Shown: positions 17,441-24,977, counted from the stretch's first letter. The stretch: 26,468 nt of DNA from JANNAT01 sp031422555 (GCA_031422555.1 JANPLZ010000046.1:1-26468), one strand, 5' to 3'. Translations and numbers: made by a program. Notes: generated by a model not told the origin, from the letters alone.

Positions 17441-17721
17441 TGCGCCCTTTCGAGAGGTTGACCGACAAAGTGCAGCAACTTTGGTCGACATCGATACCCT
17501 GTGTGGGGGACATGACAGGGCTGTGCAGAGTGGCGCAAGATCGGGTTCAAGTCACTTGAACGGGGGCAGCCATTGTGCACGACAGGATGGATGTCTGCAG
17601 GCAGACCGGGTTACGCCGGGCTTTCGGCCATTGCACCCTGTTTGGGGTTTGCCCTGCGGATGCGGCGGCGGCCCACTGGCGGGGGTGCGGTCACCGCTGC
17701 AAAATTGGGCGTCATGGTCGG
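17441..17721. other. Spacer without a recognisable gene
   Basis: This stretch joins the helicase relic to the solute-binding-protein relic. Open frames here are short and their products have no motif or ribosome binding site. Nothing functional is seen. Confidence 0.4.
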
Positions 17722-17922
17722 GTTTGGAACGGTCATGCGCTGCGGGCGCGTGACGAAAAGCCGAACGTCGCTTATGTCAATTCCAAGCAAGGCGATAACG
17801 GCTGGATCGACACGCGGACGGTGCTGCAAGCTGCGCCCGATCTGGAAACCGCCCGCGCCTTTATCAATGTTGTGATGGCCCCGGAAAATGGTGCAATGTT
17901 CACCGATCATGGCCGCCGCTGA
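17722..17922 (+). pseudogene. Relic of an ABC-transporter solute-binding protein, polyamine-like
   Basis: About 66 codons survive, including VWNGHALRARDEKPNVAYVN, KQGDNGWIDTRTVL and LETARAFINVVMAPENGA. This pattern, a Tyr-Val-x-x-Lys-x-Gly strand followed by an Ala-Phe-Ile-Asn helix, is what the C-terminal lobe of periplasmic spermidine/putrescine-type binding proteins looks like. No N-terminus, signal peptide or permease genes remain. The neighbouring N-carbamoylputrescine amidase makes a former polyamine uptake system plausible, but the substrate is inferred from family and context only. Confidence 0.55.
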
Positions 17923-18002
17923 ATCTATCCCGACTTGCTTGCCCGCGGCTTTGGCCTTGATCAACGCAGGCTGGACCAAGCTGAAGACCGAAGGAGAGTT
18001 TC

Positions 18003-18872
18003 ATGGCAATTGTGACATTGGCCGCCACGCAGATGGCCTGCACCTGGGATCTGGACGAAAACATCCAGAAAGCCGAAGAACAGGTCACGCTGGCGGCAAG
18101 TGACGGCGCGCAGATCATCTTGTTGCAAGAGCTGTTTCAGACGCCCTATTTCTGCATCGAGAAAGACTATGGCTTCCAAAGCCATGCCAAACCGCTGGAA
18201 CAAGACCGCGCGGTGCAGCATTTTTCCGTGCTGGCCCGCAAACTGGGGGTGGTGTTGCCCATCAGCTATTACGAGGCGGCGGGCAACACGTTCTTTAACG
18301 CGCTGGCGATGATTGATGCTGATGGCACGGTGATGGGCAACTACCGCAAAACCCATATTCCGCATGCGACGGGGTATGAAGAAAAGTTCTACTTCACCCC
18401 CGGCGATACCGGGTTCCGCGTGTTCAACACCCGGTTCGCCAAAGTAGGCTGCGGTATTTGCTGGGATCAGTGGTTCCCTGAAACTGCTCGGTCTTTGGCC
18501 ATTCTGGGGGCCGAAGTTCTGTTGTTTCCCACGGCCATCGGGTCAGAACCGGGGCAGCCCGATTTTGACAGTTCAGGCCACTGGCAGCGCACCATGCAAG
18601 GCCATGCGGCGGCCAACATGGTGCCGGTGGTGGCGTCAAACCGGGTCGGGCTGGAAAAGGGTCCGAACCTTGAGATGACGTTTTACGGATCGTCTTTTAT
18701 CGCCGACCATACCGGCGCGATGCTGGCCGAGGCGAACCGGGTGGACGAGACCTATCTGACGGCCAAGATCGACCTTGACGCCACGCGGGCCTATCGCCAA
18801 GGCTGGGGCACCTGGCGGGATCGTCGGCCCGAGACCTATGGGTTGATCAGCAGGCACGAAGGGGCGGCATAA
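18003..18872 (+). CDS. aguB: N-carbamoylputrescine amidase
   Basis: This 289-residue member of the nitrilase superfamily hydrolyses N-carbamoylputrescine to putrescine, CO2 and ammonia, the second step of agmatine breakdown. The catalytic triad is Glu43 (LQELF), Lys116 (YRKTHIP) and Cys153 (GICWDQWFPE). The ICWDQWFPE context and the long SGHWQRTMQGHAA stretch are typical of plant and bacterial N-carbamoylputrescine amidases. The length is normal. A strong GGAGAG lies just before the ATG at 18003. The matching first-step enzyme, agmatine deiminase, is encoded in two copies 2-5 kb downstream on the other strand, so the pathway is locally complete but not in one operon. Confidence 0.95.
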   Translation: MAIVTLAATQMACTWDLDENIQKAEEQVTLAASDGAQIILLQELFQTPYFCIEKDYGFQSHAKPLEQDRAVQHFSVLARKLGVVLPISYYEAAGNTFFNALAMIDADGTVMGNYRKTHIPHATGYEEKFYFTPGDTGFRVFNTRFAKVGCGICWDQWFPETARSLAILGAEVLLFPTAIGSEPGQPDFDSSGHWQRTMQGHAAANMVPVVASNRVGLEKGPNLEMTFYGSSFIADHTGAMLAEANRVDETYLTAKIDLDATRAYRQGWGTWRDRRPETYGLISRHEGAA

Positions 18873-18971
18873 GGGCAAGGGGGGTGCAAGCGGCCTTGTT
18901 CGTTGGCCCGAATAGACGCAAAGGCGACCAGTGTTTTGCCGCACCACAGCACTGCAAATTGGTTCAGCCGG

Positions 18972-19823
18972 TCAGTCAATCAAGGCGTCGGCCCGCTGCC
19001 CGGCGCGTTCGTGGTGGATGGGAAGGGTTCTGCCGTAAAGCTGCCTCGTGCGTTCGACGCTGCCCACCATGCCGCGTTCTTGTGCATAGGAAAGAATAGC
19101 AACATAGCGGGGGGTCGCCCCTTTCAGCGGTGCGACACGGTGCAGCGAGTAGCGCCCCTTGAACAGCTGCAGATCGCCAGGTTCAAGTTTTAGCGAAATC
19201 ACCTTGTCCGAGGTGCCGTCGAGGGCTTTGACCACCTCGTCAAAGTTCTCGTCCTCACTGGTGCGGATCATCGGGGCATACTCAAAGGCACCGCCACTGT
19301 CTGCGTTCTGCAGCGCCAACGTGACGGTGTAATTGTTGGTGTCAAAGTGCCAAGGAAAGCCGTTCCCCTCCCACGCCGCGTTCACGATGACGTCGGCCAG
19401 CGGGTCGGCATAGCGAAAGAAACGGTCTTCGGGTTCCTGAAGGCATTCGCGGATGAAGGTGTCAAACCCGTTGCTGTCGACGACGGTTCGCAGCGCGCCA
19501 GCCGCATGAAAATTATCCGCCGGGATAAACGCGTTTGAGCGGTCAAAAAACCGGCGTCTGGGATCGGTTTCGGGCAGACTTGGGTCTTCGGTCGTGAAAT
19601 AGGCGTTGGTGCGCGAGTAACTGCGGTGGCCTTTGTCGGCCACGCCATGGGCCTCGGCAACCGCAGCGGCAATCCCGGTCGGGGTCAAAAAACCCTTCAG
19701 GACCGCACATCCGCGCAGGTCAAGTTCAGCGCGCACCCGGGTCAGGATTGCATCACGCAAAGGGCCGGGTGTCGCGATAGGATAGGTTTCAAGGTTGATC
19801 AGGTCACCAGCCGCAAGTTGCAT
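18972..19823 (-). CDS. 2-oxoglutarate/Fe(II)-dependent oxygenase, BesD/HalD-related
   Basis: The 283-residue protein has the iron-binding facial triad His159-x-Asp161 (WHFDTNN) and His228 (YSLHRVAP), with Arg239 (TPRY) placed to bind 2-oxoglutarate. The spacing and surrounding sequence resemble the BesD/HalD group of enzymes that act on free cationic amino acids. Halogenases of that group have Gly in place of the triad Asp, leaving room for chloride; here Asp is kept, so hydroxylation is more likely. Substrate unknown; arginine, lysine or a relative is a guess from family and neighbours. GAGG precedes the ATG at 19823. It converges with aguB, 99 bases apart. Confidence 0.85.
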   Translation of the reverse strand: MQLAAGDLINLETYPIATPGPLRDAILTRVRAELDLRGCAVLKGFLTPTGIAAAVAEAHGVADKGHRSYSRTNAYFTTEDPSLPETDPRRRFFDRSNAFIPADNFHAAGALRTVVDSNGFDTFIRECLQEPEDRFFRYADPLADVIVNAAWEGNGFPWHFDTNNYTVTLALQNADSGGAFEYAPMIRTSEDENFDEVVKALDGTSDKVISLKLEPGDLQLFKGRYSLHRVAPLKGATPRYVAILSYAQERGMVGSVERTRQLYGRTLPIHHERAGQRADALID

Positions 19824-20040
19824 TCGCTCGCCCTCAATTGACGTTGTCCAACTTCATTCCATTCTTATGGCAAAATGCAATCTATCGGTATCGCGACATT
19901 TTTGGGTCGCTTTCAGCGGACCGCTTGGGACCAAGTGCTTGCGTTCTCAACTGCCATCGGATCAGATCCCGCCAGCCCCGGGGTTTGATACTGCCAGTCT
20001 TAGGCAGCACACAGTGCCGGCCCATGCGGTCGCCGCGCCT

Positions 20041-20424
20041 TCAAAGTGCAGTCGCAGCATCTTTCTCGGCCCGCAGCGCCGCCCATGTCCACACCGCGCC
20101 AAGCACGTCGATTGAGGCGAACAAAAGAATGCCTGCTGGAAGCGTTCCCAGAACATAAAGCAAGACCATGAACCCCGCCGCATAGAACCGGATCGGAACG
20201 CTCCACCAACTTAGAACCTGCACGCCATGATGGGCTGCAAGCAGGTAATAGACACCGATAATCGACGCAAGCATCCCGAACATCCTGATCCAGGCGTTGT
20301 CGCCGGCAGCCAGTCCGAACAAGCCAAGCATGGCATGCGGAACAAGCATCAGCCCCATCCCGGCGATGACAATCATGTAAAGGCCGAACACCTGCAGGGA
20401 TAACTTCGAATTTATCAGCGTCAT
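20041..20424 (-). CDS. Small four-helix membrane protein, unknown function
   Basis: The 127-residue protein has about four hydrophobic segments (near 8-27, 43-60, 72-92 and 97-115) separated by short polar loops (AAGDNAW, SWWSVP) and a charged C-terminus (ALRAEKDAATAL). It is an inner-membrane protein with no catalytic motif I recognise. I chose the ATG at 20424 because GAGGGA lies about 5 bases upstream; the frame is open back to 20457. It is 161 bases after the gene at 20586-21032 on the same strand and 217 bases before the oxygenase gene, so it may be a separate unit. Confidence 0.75.
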   Translation of the reverse strand: MTLINSKLSLQVFGLYMIVIAGMGLMLVPHAMLGLFGLAAGDNAWIRMFGMLASIIGVYYLLAAHHGVQVLSWWSVPIRFYAAGFMVLLYVLGTLPAGILLFASIDVLGAVWTWAALRAEKDAATAL

Positions 20425-20500
20425 GTGGTCCCTCATCAAATTACAATGGTCAAGCATAACATATTCACCCCTTAGCAGGGCAGCTTGTTTGCCAGCATTC

Positions 20501-20514
20501 CGGGTAATAACCCG
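20501..20514. terminator. Short hairpin, possible weak terminator after the agmatine deiminase operon
   Basis: CGGGT-AATA-ACCCG forms a perfect 5-pair stem with a 4-base loop, extended by TTC/GAA with one bulge. It lies 71 bases beyond the last gene of the minus-strand operon. There is no T-run, so it could equally be an operator or a chance palindrome. Confidence 0.3.
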
Positions 20515-20585
20515 AAACCCTTGGCAACACTTGAACTGTGGGCAATTCGGCCAGCCGCGTCATCGCGACGGCCGTGACGCACTGC

Positions 20586-21032
20586 TTACCCGCAGGTCGC
20601 CTGTGCCCCGCAAGTCAGCGCCAGTTCCGCCACCAGATCCCTGATATCCGGCGATTGGGCGTCCCAGATCCCTTGGCTGCACAGATAGGGCATATGGTCT
20701 TGCAGATAGCTGGCCATCGGGGCGCGCCAGTCGGGCGACGTGTCGATCATCTGTTCGGCGGTATACAGCAGGTATTCGACATAAGCCGTATAGGCGGTGG
20801 TCTGGGCGGCATCCTTCAGCGTGCAAAAGTCGGCGTTGGCCAGTTCCGGTTTCTGCACTGTCAGGTTCAGGAACTCGCGGTAAATCTCGCGCGCGGTCTG
20901 GTCGCGCTGGATGCGGTCAGATTGCGTGATCTGGTATGGGATCACGATAAGCGCGGTGATGGTCGCAAAGGCGGTTGCAAGGCCACCCAGACCTTCCAGC
21001 GCTTGGGAATGTCGCTTTAGCCAGCCAAGCAT
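20586..21032 (-). CDS. Single-pass membrane protein of unknown function
   Basis: The 148-residue protein has a short basic N-terminus (MLGWLKRHSQ), one membrane helix (about 15-33, ending IVIPYQ) and a soluble remainder predicted to be helical (QTAREIYREFLNLTVQ, YVEYLLYTAEQMI). Four cysteines lie in the soluble part (FCTLK, YLCSQ, and LTCGAQATCG at the end). I recognise no family. I chose the ATG at 21032, with AAAGG 6 bases upstream and just 1 base after the Tat-exported agmatine deiminase stop. That tight spacing makes it the last gene of the operon and a candidate partner of that enzyme. An upstream start at 21053 or 21074 would overlap the deiminase gene. Confidence 0.75.
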   Translation of the reverse strand: MLGWLKRHSQALEGLGGLATAFATITALIVIPYQITQSDRIQRDQTAREIYREFLNLTVQKPELANADFCTLKDAAQTTAYTAYVEYLLYTAEQMIDTSPDWRAPMASYLQDHMPYLCSQGIWDAQSPDIRDLVAELALTCGAQATCG

Positions 21033-21033
21033 A

Positions 21034-22134
21034 TCACACCTTTGGTTGCTCATGCGTGGCGCAGTGGATGCCACCCCCCACTTCGCCCAACGCGTCTACG
21101 TTCAGGGACACGATTTTGCGGCCGGGGTAAAGATCGGCAAGGGTTGCTGCAGCAATGTCATCGGCGGCCTTGTCGCCAAATTCAGCGGAAATCACAGCAC
21201 CATTGCACACATAGTAGTTGACGTATGACGCCACAAAATCGGGGCTTTCTGCGCGGATGTCGTAAGGTTCAGGCAAAATCACCAGATCAAGGCTGCGGCC
21301 ATTGGCATCGGTGGTCGCCGTCAGAATGTCATAGGTTTCAAAGGCAGAAACCGACCACGGATCATCGGGGTCAACCTGATCCCCCATCTGGATTGCCACC
21401 TGTCCCGGTCTGACAAACCGCACCAGCGCGTCGATATGATAATCGGTGATGTCGGCGCCAGCGATGCCGGGGGCCCAGATCATCTTTTTGGCCCCCATGG
21501 TTTCAAGTATCATTGCCGTAACCTCGGCCTTGCTGCCCTTGTTGCGGTTGGTATTGACCCACGAACTTTCATGGGCAATCAGCGTGCCATGGCCGTCGGT
21601 TTCAACGCCCCCTGCCTCGCCGATCAGCCCTGCGTCAAAGATCGGCAGGCTCAGCCGTTCTGCCACAAGGGCAGCGATTTTTCCATCATTGCCATGCACT
21701 TGTTTGCCGCCCCAGCCGTTGAAATTGAACTGCGTGACCGCCAGCCCACCTTTGCCATCGACGACAAAAGACGGCCCGGAATCGCGCGCCCAAAGATCAT
21801 CGGTGGGAATATCCCACAGATCAACCGCGCCCGAGACACGTTTTAGGATCGCCTTGTGATGCTGTGCGGCGGCCAGCATCACGACGGGTTCAAATTGCGC
21901 AATGGCGTTTGCGATGGTCGCGATGGTGCCTTGCAGATCGCGCAGAAAATAGCTGTCGTCATGCACGGCGGGGTTTACCGGCCATTGCATAAAGGTGCGT
22001 TCATGCGGATCGGTTTCTTCGGGATACCAAAACCCGGCAGCCCGCGCAGACTTGCCTGCAAACGCCGTGCCCGGCACCACACAAAGGCCCCCGGTAACGG
22101 CGGCAGACCGCAGCAAACTCCGACGGGTCATCAT
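21034..22134 (-). CDS. Agmatine deiminase-family protein with Tat signal peptide (exported)
   Basis: The 366-residue protein belongs to the peptidyl-arginine-deiminase (Porphyromonas type)/agmatine deiminase family. Deiminase motifs include LWARDSGP, EAGGVETDG, a catalytic His in DYHIDALV, and the nucleophile Cys358 in GGGIHCATHEQ. Unlike its neighbour, it starts MMTRRSLLRSAAVTGG, a twin-arginine signal with a hydrophobic core and an AFA cleavage site near 26, so the mature enzyme should act in the periplasm. I chose the ATG at 22134 (AAAGG upstream, tandem ATG at 22131). The 48 further open codons lack a good start. It likely converts agmatine, or another guanidino compound, to the carbamoyl form and ammonia; the true substrate is unproven. 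Confidence 0.9.
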   Translation of the reverse strand: MMTRRSLLRSAAVTGGLCVVPGTAFAGKSARAAGFWYPEETDPHERTFMQWPVNPAVHDDSYFLRDLQGTIATIANAIAQFEPVVMLAAAQHHKAILKRVSGAVDLWDIPTDDLWARDSGPSFVVDGKGGLAVTQFNFNGWGGKQVHGNDGKIAALVAERLSLPIFDAGLIGEAGGVETDGHGTLIAHESSWVNTNRNKGSKAEVTAMILETMGAKKMIWAPGIAGADITDYHIDALVRFVRPGQVAIQMGDQVDPDDPWSVSAFETYDILTATTDANGRSLDLVILPEPYDIRAESPDFVASYVNYYVCNGAVISAEFGDKAADDIAAATLADLYPGRKIVSLNVDALGEVGGGIHCATHEQPKV

Positions 22135-22159
22135 CTGGTGCAACCTTTCACTTGGAAAC

Positions 22160-22510
22160 CTATGCCGTCTTAGCCGCGGTGGCGTTCGGCAAATAAAACA
22201 ACGGATCGCGGGTGCTGCCTTCCGGCGTGGCGCACAGCGAGGCCATGAACAAAGAGAACAACCCGCCTGCCGATGCAAGGCCCAGCTTGGTGTGAATGCG
22301 CTTGCGGTGAACTTTGACGGTTTCGGGACTGTTGCCCAACAGGCGCGCGATCCCTTTGCTGGAGTGACCGCGCAGGATCAGCCGGGCCACGGCGGCCTCT
22401 CGATCAGACAAGCGCGAGGCACCGAACCGGCACAGGGCGGCTTCGATGTGCAGCCCGATCGCGCCCACGGGCACCATCAAACCAAAGTCATGGGGGGCAA
22501 GGGCGGTCAC
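22160..22510 (-). CDS. Minimal LuxR-type DNA-binding regulator
   Basis: The 116-residue protein is little more than a LuxR/NarL helix-turn-helix domain (about 34-80: LSDREAAVARLILRGHSSKG and ETVKVHRKRIHTKLGL). Most LuxR-type regulators have a 100-150-residue sensor or receiver domain before this; here only about 33 residues precede it. The GTG start at 22510 overlaps the stop of the preceding agmatine deiminase gene (GTGA), so it is translated by coupling. It sits between the two deiminase genes and probably controls this operon. The missing sensor domain may mean constitutive or partner-dependent action, or a truncation. No signal can be deduced. Confidence 0.85.
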   Translation of the reverse strand: MTALAPHDFGLMVPVGAIGLHIEAALCRFGASRLSDREAAVARLILRGHSSKGIARLLGNSPETVKVHRKRIHTKLGLASAGGLFSLFMASLCATPEGSTRDPLFYLPNATAAKTA

Positions 22511-23541
22511 GCGGGCTCCTGTTGGGTGATGCAGTGAATGCCGCCACCGCCCAGACAGATGTTGGGAATACGAACGCCTCGGATACGGCAGGTTGGGAAC
22601 AGATCTTGCAAGACAGCGCGGGCAATCGCATCGTTCGGGGTGCCATATTCGGGCATGATCACCCCGCCGTTGACAAAATAGCAGTTGACGTAGGACCGGC
22701 AGAATTTGTCGCCGATGATACAGCTTTCTTCGGCTTCGGGGATGGTGACCATGCGAATTTCACGCCCCCGCGCATCGGTCTGGCCGCGCAAGGCGTCGAT
22801 ATTGGCCTGTTTGATGTGCCGCCAGGGATCGGTTGGGTCATCGGCACTTTCAATCAGCACCACGCCTGGGGCCACGAACACCGCGATGCCATCGACATGG
22901 CCATCGGTTTCCGTCTCTTCCGCATTGCCCGGCAGCCAGATCACCTTTTCGCCGCCCAGCGTTTCCAGTAATTCCTGCGTGACCTGTTCACGGCTCCAGT
23001 CCGGGTTGCGGTTGGGGTTTAGAAAACAGGTGTCGGTGGTGATGATGGTGCCCTCACCGTCCACGGTCACGCCGCCGCCTTCGGCCAGCAGCGCGGATTT
23101 GAACGCCCGCAGCCCGTCACGCGCAGCCACTGCGGCGCCAAAAGCGGCGTCCTTGTCGAAGGGGGCATATTTGCCGCCCCACGCCGAAAAGGTAAACAGG
23201 CTGGCCGCCTTGGTGCCGTGACCATCAATCACAAAATTCGGCCCGGCGTCGCGCGCCCAGCTGTCGTTCAATGCCACTTCGAAAATCTCGATCCCCGCAC
23301 CCAGCATCGCCCGCGCCTCGGCGGCATCTTGCGGGCGCACTGCCATGCATATCGGCTCGAACTCGGCAATCGCTTGGGCAACCAAGACATAGTCGCGCTT
23401 GGTGGCGGCAAGATCGGGCCAAACCTCGGGGCGGCAGGGCCACATCATCCAGCTTCGTTTGTGCGGCGCATATTCGGCGGGCATCCTGTAACCCAGCGAT
23501 TTCGGGGTCACTGCGGTTAAGGGGCGGTCGATGCGGGTCAT
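22507..23541 (-). CDS. aguA: Agmatine deiminase
   Basis: The 344-residue cytosolic enzyme converts agmatine to N-carbamoylputrescine and ammonia, the substrate for aguB in this window. Motifs include MPAEYAPHKRSWMMWP near the N-terminus, NDSWARDAGP (92-101), AEGGGV (153-158), His215 in DGHVDG and the nucleophile Cys337 in GGGIHCITQQ. The length is slightly short of the 365-370 common in the family but nothing essential is missing. GAGG lies 5 bases before the ATG at 23541. It is the first gene of a four-gene minus-strand operon: aguA, minimal LuxR regulator, exported deiminase homologue, single-pass membrane protein. It diverges from a LysR-type regulator. Confidence 0.95.
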   Translation of the reverse strand: MTRIDRPLTAVTPKSLGYRMPAEYAPHKRSWMMWPCRPEVWPDLAATKRDYVLVAQAIAEFEPICMAVRPQDAAEARAMLGAGIEIFEVALNDSWARDAGPNFVIDGHGTKAASLFTFSAWGGKYAPFDKDAAFGAAVAARDGLRAFKSALLAEGGGVTVDGEGTIITTDTCFLNPNRNPDWSREQVTQELLETLGGEKVIWLPGNAEETETDGHVDGIAVFVAPGVVLIESADDPTDPWRHIKQANIDALRGQTDARGREIRMVTIPEAEESCIIGDKFCRSYVNCYFVNGGVIMPEYGTPNDAIARAVLQDLFPTCRIRGVRIPNICLGGGGIHCITQQEPA

Positions 23542-23574
23542 GAAATCCTCGGGCCAAAAGCTGTGGACCGCAGG

Positions 23575-23611
23575 ATAATATGAGCGTAACTATATACAAA
23601 ATGCTTATTAT
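23575..23611. promoter_or_regulatory. AT-rich imperfect inverted repeat in the aguA-lysR divergent region
   Basis: ATAATATGAGC (23575-23585) faces GCTTATTAT (23603-23611) across 17 bases, in the only AT-rich segment nearby. ATAT-N10-ATAT (23578-23595) lies inside. LysR-type regulators bind such interrupted dyads between their own gene and a divergent target. This is the most likely control region for both aguA and the regulator. Evidence is by shape and position only. Confidence 0.4.
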
Positions 23612-23635
23612 TTATCTATCCAATCGAAAATTCTC

Positions 23636-24535
23636 ATGAGCACCTATCGCGGGCTGCCGCCTCTTTCCACCCTGATCGGGTTTGAATCCGCCGCCCGGCT
23701 GCAAAGTTTCTCGCGTGCGGCCGAAGAATTGAACATCACCCAGTCGGCAATCAGCCACCAAGTGCGGGTGCTGGAAGATCACCTTGGCCAGCCGTTGTTT
23801 CTCCGGATTGGCCGCCGGATCGAACTGGTGGATGCGGGGCGCGATTTTCTGATCACCGCCCGCACTGCGCTGGAAGGGCTGCGCCATGGTGTGCGCCGCC
23901 TGAACGCCTATTCCAAGCCCGGATCAGTGATTGTGATGATGCCGGCTGCACTGTCTGCGGGGTGGTTTATACCGCGCCTTGCGGCTTTGCGCGCGGCGCA
24001 TCCGTGGATTGACCCGTGGGTGCATACCAGCGACGGCGCACATCTGCCTGAAGAAGCCGAAATTGACATTGTGCTGGGCGCTGTCGCGTGGAGCGATCCG
24101 GGCGCGCAATCTTTGGTGCTGGCCCAAGACCGGCTGCTACCACTGTGCGCGCCGGATTTTGCCGCAACTTTGCCCGATCTGCCAGACCGCGAAAAACTGG
24201 ATGCCGCAGCACTTTTGCATGATGAGACGTTGAATGATTGGCAATCGTGGTTTGCGCTTGTCGGCTCCAGACGCAGCGACTTTGCGCGCGGGGTGAACTT
24301 TTCCGATACCGGGCAGATGTTGCAGGCAGCGCAGTTGGGTTTGGGGGTCTGCCTTGCATCGGAACGGCTGGCCGATCAAGCCTTGCGCAAGGGCCAACTG
24401 GTGCGGGCCAGCGCGGTGGCCATGGCGCGGTCAGAACCGCTGTGCATGTCGTGCTGGTCGCGCAACCTGACCCGCCCGCCAGTGGCCGCCTTATGGGATT
24501 GGATCCAAGCGCAATGCCAGCCCGTCCAGGGCTGA
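23636..24535 (+). CDS. LysR-family transcriptional regulator (GcvA-like)
   Basis: The 299-residue protein has an N-terminal winged helix-turn-helix (about 8-66: SFSRAAEELNITQSAISHQV, VLEDHLGQPLF) and an effector-binding domain of the periplasmic-binding-protein fold (about 90-295). The LPPLSTLIGFESAARLQSFS opening is typical of the GcvA/AmpR-like group. Divergent placement 94 bases from aguA makes it the probable activator or repressor of the agmatine operon, with agmatine, putrescine or N-carbamoylputrescine as possible effectors. No strong Shine-Dalgarno precedes the ATG at 23636 (the upstream bases are AT-rich), so translation may be weak. Confidence 0.93.
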   Translation: MSTYRGLPPLSTLIGFESAARLQSFSRAAEELNITQSAISHQVRVLEDHLGQPLFLRIGRRIELVDAGRDFLITARTALEGLRHGVRRLNAYSKPGSVIVMMPAALSAGWFIPRLAALRAAHPWIDPWVHTSDGAHLPEEAEIDIVLGAVAWSDPGAQSLVLAQDRLLPLCAPDFAATLPDLPDREKLDAAALLHDETLNDWQSWFALVGSRRSDFARGVNFSDTGQMLQAAQLGLGVCLASERLADQALRKGQLVRASAVAMARSEPLCMSCWSRNLTRPPVAALWDWIQAQCQPVQG

Positions 24536-24770
24536 CGCGGATCATCGGTGTTTACGGTCGCGCTGCCATGATCAAAGCGGCATAGTTTCAGCCTGCATAA
24601 CAGCGCGAGCGGCGACCGAAACCTGCCGGCGAACAGATCAAGGTGCCTTTACCTGCAATGACGCGGGACTGCTGCCGAACGGACTTTGCTGAGTTTGCCG
24701 AAGCCGCGGTTGCGCCGTTTGCAAACCAGTGGAACGCGACAGTCTGCACTTTTGTCACCTTAGCCGGGCG
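24536..24770. other. Spacer without a recognisable gene
   Basis: No convincing gene, repeat or terminator was found directly after the LysR gene. The plus-strand frame from 24643 (94 codons) has no ribosome binding site and no motif, and it overlaps a better minus-strand candidate at 24771-24899. Confidence 0.4.
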
Positions 24771-24899
24771 CTATGTAAATGCTGGCAAGGGCGCTGACAA
24801 AAGCTTGGTGCCGATGACGGCTTCTGCGTGCTCCAAAGCAGGCACCATGATTAAAAAGGTCGCCACAAGAACTGCGGCAAAGCGGCGGGGCATGTTCAT
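24771..24899 (-). CDS. Possible 42-residue secreted peptide
   Basis: On the minus strand GGAAGGA lies 7 bases before an ATG that opens MNMPRRFAAVLVATFLIMVP, a convincing signal-peptide pattern (basic start, hydrophobic core), followed by ALEHAEAVIG and a short tail to TAG. Only about 16-18 residues would remain after cleavage. It may be a tiny exported peptide or the surviving 5' end of a lost exported protein. The good ribosome binding site is the main support. Confidence 0.4.
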   Translation of the reverse strand: MNMPRRFAAVLVATFLIMVPALEHAEAVIGTKLLSAPLPAFT

Positions 24900-24949
24900 C
24901 AGGCAGTCCTTCCGTTGCCCTGCATAGCGCTTGGGCCATACGAAAGAGT

Positions 24950-24977
24950 AAAACCGCTAACTGCGGTGGCGGTTTTT
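24950..24977. terminator. Intrinsic terminator, plus strand favoured
   Basis: AAAACCGC (24950-24957) pairs with GCGGTTTT (24969-24976) and is followed by a T, giving a T-run of five at the end of the stem. It could end transcripts from the LysR gene, although that stop is over 400 bases away. The A-run on the other side allows a weaker function in the reverse direction. Confidence 0.6.

Noticed and set aside
16955..17491. 178-codon minus-strand frame
   Set aside because: Opposite the helicase C-terminus, which has better coding character; no motif.
16762..17580. N-terminal extension of the VOC frame to 426 residues
   Set aside because: The extension is antisense to the helicase relic; GGAGGAG marks the true start at 16761.
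18972..19823. Calling the oxygenase a halogenase
   Set aside because: The facial-triad Asp is present, whereas halogenases of the BesD type have Gly there.
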